Origin: Lamellibrachia satsuma
Lineage: Eukaryota > Annelida > Polychaeta > Sabellida > Siboglinidae
Direction of reading: 5' to 3'
NCBI GenBank assembly: GCA_033239005.1
Contig: BSQZ01000079.1
Span: forward strand, 578,501 to 642,500
Length of the DNA: 64,000 nucleotides
Below are positions 55,692-64,000 of this stretch, piece by piece. A program made the position numbers and the translations under genes. Under the pieces are notes generated by a model. It was not told the DNA's origin, ran no database searches, and saw only the letters and a list, made by a program, of their open reading frames with translations. Every line of letters begins with the position of its first letter. Position 1 is the stretch's first letter.

Positions 55692-58600
55692 GGTTTACTT
55701 GTTTTAAAACTATTAGCTGATTAAAGTGTGTTAATGTTTATGAAGCCTAATGTATATCGTACTTATGAACTAGTAGGCTTTTCAATGTAGCTTTTTGCAA
55801 GGCCCTTTCTTCTGAAAAGGGTTGCATACTACAAATGAAGTACAACTACATTCATATTCTAAATAATTTAACTGATCACTGTACAATTCTGCCTTGAACT
55901 GTTGTGGCATTTTAAACAGTTCACTAATCATTCATTAACAGCATAAAGATTTAACAAGATTTGCCATCCAAGCCAAAGGCCCAGATGGCAAGTGGACAAG
56001 GAAGCCATTGGCTTATCGAGAGTCCAACAATAAAGCAATTTGGCTTATCGAGAGTCCAACATAAAGCAATTTGTTAGAAAGTCTTGTGAATAATTAATTT
56101 TGCCTGCAGATGTAAACCCAATATTTAGTTTGCACAATAGTAAAAATGTAGTTTGATTCGTATTTAGTATGTCAGTGTTTGACAGTTATACATAATCCTG
56201 GGCCATCATCCCATGTTGGGTAGAATGAAGATGACACATTAACATACATTAATATTCGACTAAGATAGCAAGATAACAAGTGTCACAATTCCTTCTCATC
56301 ATCTGCAATGATAGCATCACAAAGACACTTTCCTCCTTTGATTTATTCCCTTGATGTGAGGCTGGGATGACATTATCCTTTGTCCCTGCACCCATCAACA
56401 AGGTGTCCCACAAAGGTGCAACACTTGTAAAGGGGCAATCAGCTGATTTAAGTGCCTAAATGGATATCAGCTTAGCCAGGCTAATGGCCTGAAGTCTTGT
56501 AAATGGTAATGTGATTTTTAAACTGCATTTTCATGCATTTATTTAAACAGCTTTCACTACTTAGTAGTAATGCTTAATTTAATGGTAAACAGAGAACTGC
56601 TGAAGTAATAACATTCTAATGCACCACAACCAAGTCCCAATGATTCTGGCTGGATCAACAAAGCATGTCGATCATTGAAACTTGGAATAATGAAGCTAAT
56701 ATAGTGCATTGAGATTGTTCACACACAAAAGAATGTGGACTACAAAAAAAAACGTATTATCAATTGATAAAAGGAAAAAACAAAACATGACTAATAAAAT
56801 ATGGCAATACAGCTTCTTATTAAATTTCAAAATTAACCAAGACAGTCACCATTTTTCAGTTATCTGGGATGGATTTGATTCTGAAAATTTTATTCATTGT
56901 CCACCTTTGAGAACATTAATTACCTGAGACTAATGAAATGAGCAACTCCATTGAGTATTGGTGAACTGTGACTACACACAGCAAGTAGTCATTGACACAT
57001 GTTTTAACAAGCAAGTTGTTAGTGTAGTAAACCTCTTAAATAATTGATCACATAGATTGCCACAACAGATGTTATCATTGCCACACATCTGTCATATGCC
57101 CTCTGGTTGGTGAACAGGTCACAACAATCCAGGGACTTCAAACAGACTGTTTCTTGTCACGTTTAATTAAGATCAGACTAATCAAAACAATTCTTTAAAT
57201 TTGTCTTATATCAAATTGTGTTCAAAATGTCTGATGAATGTGATTTCTATTTAGAAATTGTTTATGCGTTTCCCAAACAAATGCCACTTAAATGTGTGTT
57301 AACATGCCACTAATACTACACTATATCGAAGATATGATGAAAGTAACGTATTGAGAATATGTGTTCACTCTATTTAGGAAGTATCTGCTAAACAACCACT
57401 AAAAGTGATGTAATATGCACCTTCAAAAGTGTAAAACATGTTTATAAGATGCCCCCCCCAGCTGGTTTGCAAAAACAATGATTAAAGGGCTTCTCTTATC
57501 CCATTCTACTCAGTGAAAGTGTGAACCCCCCACCCCCACCCCCACCCCAGGCTATGGCCCCATAGCCCCTTCCTAGTGATCTTTACACTTTCACTGCCTT
57601 GAAATGACCCTAATTAGCTCGTTAGTGCCTCCCCCCAGCCTTGAACAGTGTTTCAGTCAGCACCTGATGGGCTCTAATGAAGGAACAATTTTATGGCCAG
57701 TTAGTCACCACCATTGTCTCATTCACTGTTAGTAGTCTTCCTTCTAATCATTTATGATGTCATACTATGCCCCATAATTGTTACCCTAATGGGGGGACAG
57801 GGTGGTCTTTGCCTGGGGACATTCTAGTTGGAGTTTGGTTTGACTCTATGGATGCTCTCCACAATATGATATTGAACTAAAAGAATATGCAGAAAAGCAT
57901 AAATTACTAAAAAGAACAACTTTGAGATAGCACATCATGGCTGTATAAGATTGTACAATATTGGCTACAATGAAACATTAAGATATTTGTCACTGCCAGA
58001 TCAACTGGACTTGTTACATAGTTTATGACCTTCTAGATGTATACCGTACACGTAGTGGGTGTCATGATGAAATGTGTTCCGTTGTGCACCAGCTTGTGTT
58101 CCATGTGCCACATGTTGAAGATGTGCCACTGGCAAACATGGTTCAGGTACAAGTGTATCTGGTCACACCTTCAAGGGTGTCAATACATTTAACAGTTTAA
58201 AAACAAATACTTTGTATTTCCAGAAATGCAAACACATTTCAGATAGTTCAATACAAATACCCACTTGTAAAAAATATTTTTAAAATTGCAGATAGTTTTA
58301 AATACTTCTACTTTTAGCATACATTCATACTATTACCGGAATGTATAGGAAAATGTGAGAGTGTTATTAAAATGCACAATACTTATGAACTATTTGGAAA
58401 GCACATATTCAAAAAATTCTTTTAATTCAAATATATATATTTAGAATCTTCATATGCCCATTGAAATACTGTATTGAGTAAATACACTTAATTATAAATG
58501 AATTAGCATTTGGACCTATGTCTGGTACTTCTTACCTACCCATTATCATCTATATTCCCTTGGGCAAAATGGATGCAAGAAAAGCACCCCACTAGGGCGC

Positions 58601-60530
58601 TGTGCACATTCCTCTAAGTCGATTTAATAATGTTAGTTGTAATGTTTGTGATGTTTGTAATGTTTACTTTGCAAAGAATATGTCCAACTTGTTTCCATCT
58701 TATTGATCAAGTTAGCTTTAACATATTATTGTTTATTACCACAAAATGCACATCATCTTTCTGAGCCAATGTTGAAGCAGGAATTATCTTAAATTAAGAT
58801 GTCACCCATTCATTTGCTAACAGCTCAATCTGTCAATCAGAACATAAACATGTTAAAGATTAATTAATTTTACTAGTTCACAGTATTTAAAATAGTTGTC
58901 CTTTTTCATGGTATATAAAGACTTTAGAACAGTGTCAATTCAAAAGAGTTTGTAGTGAAGTGTTTGTAGGTGAACAGACAAGTTATATAGGCTAATAGTG
59001 GCTGTTTCTCTAACATGTTACGGATAGCTACTTTATCTATACAATCATTTCTGTAAAGTGGCTCGTTTTCTTTTTTAAAATCACTTAAAAAGTTACATTA
59101 CTCTTTTGAAATAGAGTAAAGCTAATATGCCCTACCTTGACTATGATTAATAACTACACATTAACAATTGGCTAACCACCCACCAATATGTCAGCTGTAC
59201 CCTACCACAGGGTGTGTCACACCTGTTACACATGATGACATGTGACATCAGGGACTAGAATGTGGTAAACCAGTTGGAATAATGCTACTAATTGTGTTGC
59301 ATGTGGGGAACATCAGCACAACCCATAGTGGACTGCCACAGTGCAAACCATTGTCAGTTGAAGACAGAGGGACGTCCAAGAAACAACATCAGCTCAGTGA
59401 CACCTGTAATAATGTGTGCGCACATTAAACCTAGATACAGTAGGAATAACTAAATAAACCACTGATGAGCTATCCAGCTATTTAATAAATATTAATAACT
59501 TACCGGGGTAATGTATATTTTAAAATTGTAATTCTAAATTGTGTTTGTGGAAATTTTAACCTCCATTTCCCAGTTTGCGTGGAATGCAACAGAAGGCATT
59601 CATGAAAATCCAAAGCATATTATTGTACATTAGATCAATAATTGAGTTTATTTAATACACCTAGATTCACCACTGTTAGTCCAGAAGCATTCCTCAAAAG
59701 TATAAACTATGTGTCAAAAGCTTGTACTCAGTTGGGACTCATGTATTACTTCATCAGTGCATATTTCTCCCTCTCCTCCTGGCACTCAAGGTACTGTTTG
59801 AGTACTACCCCAGTTTAATATCTCTGTTGGTACTACTGGAATACTAGCCCAGTGAGAGCCCTACACCAGTGCACTATCTCTACTGGAGTATTGCACTAGT
59901 ACACTCTTCTAGAATGTTGGTGTATTGGTTGCCATGTTCTGTTGAATCTGCCTGCATGCAACATCAACCTGCCATCATAGCCAGATAGTTCTCCTGGCAC
60001 AAGGCAGTGCAGTCATCCAGGTCTTTCATGGGCTACCTTCTGTCAAGCTGCCTTCAGTCATGCTGCCTTCAGTCAGGCTGTCTTCTTCTAACAATGATGT
60101 GTTTCAGTGGTGGAGTTTCTCTGCCCATCATACAATGCAGCTCTACGACAAATGCACATAATTCTATTTCATGTTGATCAGAGAGGTCACAGTAGGCCAA
60201 TCTTTCCATTTTCTTTTAATGCAATATGCAGTGTTTACATGTCTAACACATGTTATGAATAACATATTTTATGGATTAATTTTATTTTTGTATGCATATG
60301 ATGTGGTATGTTAAATCACTTCTTCAAGCCTGAACCCTCCAATGTTACACTAGTCAATAAATGCTGGTTATTTACTACAGTTTGATGAATTGCAGTATGT
60401 TAATGAGCTAAATAAGCATGGAACAGAACTCAGTCTTCCAGAACTAAGTACCAATTGTGTTGCCCCAGTAGTAAAGTGTCCACCCCTGGGGCAAGTTTCT
60501 CTTACTGTTCTCACTGGATGTTGTGGGGTG
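55692..60530. other. Second protocadherin intron, left part
   Basis: No gene recognised. It holds a 2x direct duplication (GGCTTATCGAGAGTCCAACA, 56005-56080) and C-runs at 57450-57460 and 57525-57550 able to form a G-quadruplex on the minus strand. Confidence 0.5.
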
Positions 60531-60706
60531 CAGACATGGGGTCAATTCCGTTTTATCAATTCCAATTCCACTCAATTCCCAAAAAAATATTTCAAATTCC
60601 ACCTTGCAAAAATCAATTCCAATTTCAACATTTTAAATCGTAGGCTAAGAAAAAATTTGAATCCAATTAAACAGTTTTGTTTGTACTTGAAATCATGTGT
60701 GCACAA

Positions 60707-60799
<93 letters not shown>

Positions 60800-61169
60800 C
60801 ATACATACATATATATTTGTCAGGTTTGCTATAAAAAATGGCATTCAGCCATTTGATATGTACTTTCTGCAGTGACACCTCTCCTGGATTTTTTTTAACC
60901 AGACATTTTGGGCAGCCCTGGACAGTTGGGTTGTTAATCTGAGTTTTGAAGTTTCCCCGTTTATATCAGTTGTGGTATCATTGATATTTCATCACACTTA
61001 CTGTAAACTTTGAGTTTTCAACATGATTTTAATAATAAATTTAAGGCATAAAGATTAATAGTATAAATAATCCCAACAAAATCAATTCCAATAAAAAAAA
61101 TCAATTCCAATTCCGGAATTTGAATTGAGGGTCAATTCCACTTCCGGAACATAATTGACCCCATGTCTG
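60531..61169. mobile_element. hAT-like MITE with perfect 8-bp target duplication
   Basis: Ends CAGACATGGGGTCAATTCC and, inverted, AATTGACCCCATGTCTG. The flanks repeat GTGGGGTG at 60523-60530 and 61170-61177. Subterminal regions are made of TCAATTCCA/CAATTCCAATTCC words. An (AT)n run occupies 60712-60790. No transposase. Confidence 0.85.
60712..60790. repeat. (AT)n microsatellite
   Basis: About 39 AT dinucleotides within the MITE; small frames across it are artefacts. Confidence 0.95.
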
Positions 61170-61440
61170 GTGGGGTGTCAGTTTGCTGTTGCTTGCCAGG
61201 ACTGCTTTCAACCAGGTACATTCTGTCACCATGTATCAATTAACTATTCAGTGTACACACATTGGAAATAGATACATATTTATCAAAAAGGTGGCCAACA
61301 AACATGGGTTGTAGTACAGTTTGGTGGGGTAATTTTAACCATTTCAGGAGTTTGTCAATCAACATTACTTCTAAACGGTCTAGTATTTGTAATTGTAATT
61401 TTATTCTAAACTGAGAAACAGTTATTGTAGATATCACTTA

Positions 61441-62178
61441 CAGGGTTGTTTGATTTAAAAAAAAAAAATCATTGATTTATGATTTTTTATTTCGGATTTT
61501 TTAATCGCTGATTTATATGAATTTAACACAAATAATTGTTTACAAGCATCGAGATCAATAAAGTTTTGTATGTTTTTTAATACAAAAGCACAATGTGCGC
61601 ACACTTGTGTAGTTGTATCGTCACCAGATAGCCTGACAGTCAAATATTTTATGACATTGTGTATGTTTGAGCTATTCCCTTTCAGAATGCAGTGAAGCCA
61701 CACAAACTTGTCTTCCAGAGGAAGTATCTTTTCAAGTCAGAAGCCCTGAGTTAAAGTCCACTTAGTTGTTAACAATTCAGTATGTTGACTAAAGTGAGAC
61801 AGTTTTGGTGACACTTGTTTGATACTGTACCAGTTTGCAGTCTGGTTGGAGACCCATAGAGTACACAGAGCCCTGGACAGGTGCTAATCCATCCTCTCAG
61901 CAAACAATAATTAGCACTGATTATGCAACAACAGGGGGTGAGGCCTTGTGGACATTGTCTAATGTCTTTATATATACAAAAATGAAGTACCCTCTGTTAA
62001 GACAAGTACCAAAATCGATTTGAATAGAACATGTTTGAAGGAGTTTACAAATATAAACATCTATATATAAATATCTATATACCAGATTTAAAAAAAATCA
62101 AATAAATACAAAAATCAAATAAATCCGATTTAAATAAAAAAACGATTTTTTTTTCAATCATGATTTTTTTCAACCCTG
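61441..62178. mobile_element. TIR element of the CAGGGTTG/GATTTAAATCA family
   Basis: Left end CAGGGTTGTTTGATTTAAA; right end AATCATGATTTTTTTCAACCCTG, its inverse. Subterminal DNA is a string of AAATCA, GATTTAT and GATTTAAAT words at both ends. TCACTTA occurs just before the left end and 4 bp beyond the right end, so the target duplication is imperfect or coincidental. hAT-like by its CAGGG terminus. Confidence 0.7.
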
Positions 62179-62403
62179 AGATTCACTTATGTCATGTGCT
62201 CTAACACCAATGTCATTTGAGTCACACACAACATACGTGACCAATGCATACTGATACACACACAGGCTTGACCAGAGCAAATGATATGGATATGGATCAG
62301 GGGCAAACACCTCACGCACTTGGTCCTGATGGTCCATACAGTCATCAGGTCCAACCACAGACATGTTGTGCAATGTAATTAAGTTGGATAGTTTTTCTTT
62401 CAG

Positions 62404-62664
62404 AATCCTCCGGCAAGTAGTACCTTCCAGAGGAATCTTCCAAGTCACCCAGTCACCCCACCACCCTTACCCCCTCATGTAAGACACAGCCTCTTGTCAC
62501 GAAGACACTGTGAACCCCTTGGTGTGCCCAGTGCTGCCACCTACCACCAGAACGGTGCCTATTCGAAGGCACAACTTCACTGCCTCGAGGATCCGCGACG
62601 CCGCTTATTATACAACCTGACACAAGAGGGCGCTGTACCATCACTGACAGAAATGCAGCTACAA
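62404..62664 (+). CDS. Protocadherin exon 3, cytoplasmic
   Basis: Acceptor TTTTTCTTTCAG, donor CAA|GTGAGA, 87 codons, phase 0 at both ends, which joins exon 2 without a frame change. Encodes a proline-rich start (NPPASSTFQRNLPSHPVTPP), a basic middle (VRHSLLSRRHC) and LEDPRRRLLYNLTQEGAVPS, then LTEMQLQ. Part of the intracellular tail. Confidence 0.8.
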
Positions 62665-63730
62665 GTGAGAATTTAATTGGTTACTTCTGTGATTCATGCC
62701 ATCCTTGTGAACGTGAACATTTTGGTCGTTTAGAAAGAAGGTTTACTCCAGGAAGTCTTAACATTTTGGTATATTCATGAGAAACAGTCTACCTGTTTCC
62801 TTTGATCAGTTCATAAGTTGGACAGTGACCTGTAGACATGTAGACAAGTCCTTAGGAGGAGACAACCAACCAACCAACTGTTGGAACACTGACAGACCAA
62901 GTGAATGAGAAGAAATAGTTGTGTCAGAATACCTATGCTTGATCAGGTAGTTATCAAGATTATCCTGTCCTAGGGCATTTCTTGTAACGAGAAACAATTA
63001 TGCAAGACTCACAAAAGTCACAATTAAGAATTGCTGTAGAATGATCTATTATTTTACAGCAAAAACTGCACAGAAGTAGAATATAAATTACTCTCATCCT
63101 GCAGCGCAGTCATCAGCTACAGTACTGTTTCAGGGATATTTCATATTAAACTGGAATAAATGTATTCAGCATATGACACACTCATAGACTACACAACAAG
63201 CAAGATGGATTGACACTTGAGAAATTACCAAGCTGCTTGAGTGGCTCTTCATAGTGGGAGGACACTTTCCACTGAGCTGAGTGGAAATTAATTGTAGGTG
63301 TAGGATGAAAGATTCTTGCAATACAGGCCCTCAGGCAGGTTACCACCCCTAATTTACATATGGTAATGCAGTGATGAGTTGCAGCTGGAGGCCAAATCAT
63401 TCAGGCAAATCCAGTGAATATAACTTGTCAAGGAATGAGTGATGATTATCCTAACTACCAACCCAAAAGACCTGCGATATAGAAACACATGGGTTTACTG
63501 CAAGATTCTTAGTTGTATGACATTGGGAACCATATCCTGACTCGTTATACCCAGTTGAAATCACAATATCGTTTTAGAAAGGGACCAACTTTGCATCTCA
63601 AGGACAGAACATTTATTTGTATTGGAAACTGTCTGCAAAACTTAATTGCGAATCTTGCATTTTTCTCCAGGTATTGTGTATTATAATTATCACTTGTTGT
63701 GCCACTATATCCTGTGTTTCTTTATTGCAG
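62665..63730. other. Third protocadherin intron
   Basis: No gene recognised. Ends with acceptor TTTCTTTATTGCAG. Confidence 0.6.
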
Positions 63731-64000
63731 GTCCACAACATGGTCCAGTTGGCTGAGCCTGACCACAACTCTGACCGTGGGTCACTAACGGATAGTGGAC
63801 GGGGTCCAAGTGAGGAGGGTGAGACCCCAGCCACAGGGCACCCTGTAGCTTTTGATATACCTCGCCGAATCTCATCCAAAAAGATGGTCACATTCTGTTT
63901 ACCAGACACAGACCCTGAACTATTCACACACACACAGCAAGACAGTCTCAGGACAAGTAGGACAGACAGCTGTCTTCATAGACACCAGAACAGTGACTGT
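63731..64000 (+). CDS. Protocadherin exon 4, cytoplasmic, runs off the window
   Basis: Open in phase 0 for 90 codons to the edge. It contains SDRGSLTDSGRGPSEEG, a motif block typical of delta-protocadherin tails, then RRISSKKMVTFCLPD. KMVTF fits the [K/R]-x-V-x-F docking motif for protein phosphatase 1 and sits where delta-1 protocadherins carry CM3 (RRVTF). The rest of the gene lies to the right of the window. Confidence 0.82.

Noticed and set aside
60390..60875. 161-codon frame with a long Ile-Tyr alternation
   Set aside because: Translation of the (AT)n microsatellite inside a MITE.

Overview
The window is nuclear DNA of an animal. It is A+T-rich, interrupted by introns with GT-AG borders, and crowded with transposon debris and tandem repeats. 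A protocadherin with seven cadherin repeats and a CARD adaptor gene point to a bilaterian. The mix of Penelope-like, RTE-like and jockey/CR1-like retroelements, TIR transposons and tRNA-derived SINEs suggests a marine invertebrate, perhaps a mollusc or another lophotrochozoan. Species cannot be read from the sequence.

Layout. 1-335: a broken conserved ORF. 320-3660: two non-LTR retrotransposon fragments on the minus strand, lying end to end. 4085-4590: a 31-bp minisatellite. 5317-7353: a hAT-like TIR element with a perfect 8-bp target duplication, inserted in a tRNA-like SINE and itself carrying a Penelope-like fragment. 7858-9215: a TIR region built of an iterated GGACAAAAGCCCC-type motif. 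11012-11312: a tRNA-derived SINE. 11414-23003: a plus-strand host gene of about eight exons. It encodes an N-terminal CARD, a charged linker, a TRADD-N-like domain and a Ser-rich tail. Its introns hold minisatellites, a palindrome made of Penelope ends, an unrecognised broken coding patch and a decayed LINE.

23174-24732: another TIR element, with a LINE tail inside. 28470-31150: a decayed Ty3/gypsy pol and its downstream end; a second copy of that end lies inverted at 36865-37415. 32360-36128: a TIR element holding a nearly pristine RTE-like LINE (32813-35611) with a 13-bp target duplication. 38628-39180: a 37-bp minisatellite.

About 40.2 kb to the end: a delta-1-type protocadherin gene on the plus strand. 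It has a CpG-rich TATA promoter and probable untranslated first exon (about 40,286-40,662), then a 12-kb intron holding a 4.2-kb 56-bp satellite. One large exon (52618-55476) encodes the signal peptide, seven cadherin repeats and the membrane span. Two cytoplasmic exons follow (62404-62664 and 63731 to the edge), the last with a KMVTF protein-phosphatase-1 docking motif. The gene continues beyond the window.

The two host genes have unrelated roles: death-fold/innate immune signalling, and cell adhesion. The strongest candidates for something undescribed are the CARD/TRADD-N-like adaptor and the group of TIR elements whose ends are made of one short motif repeated again and again.
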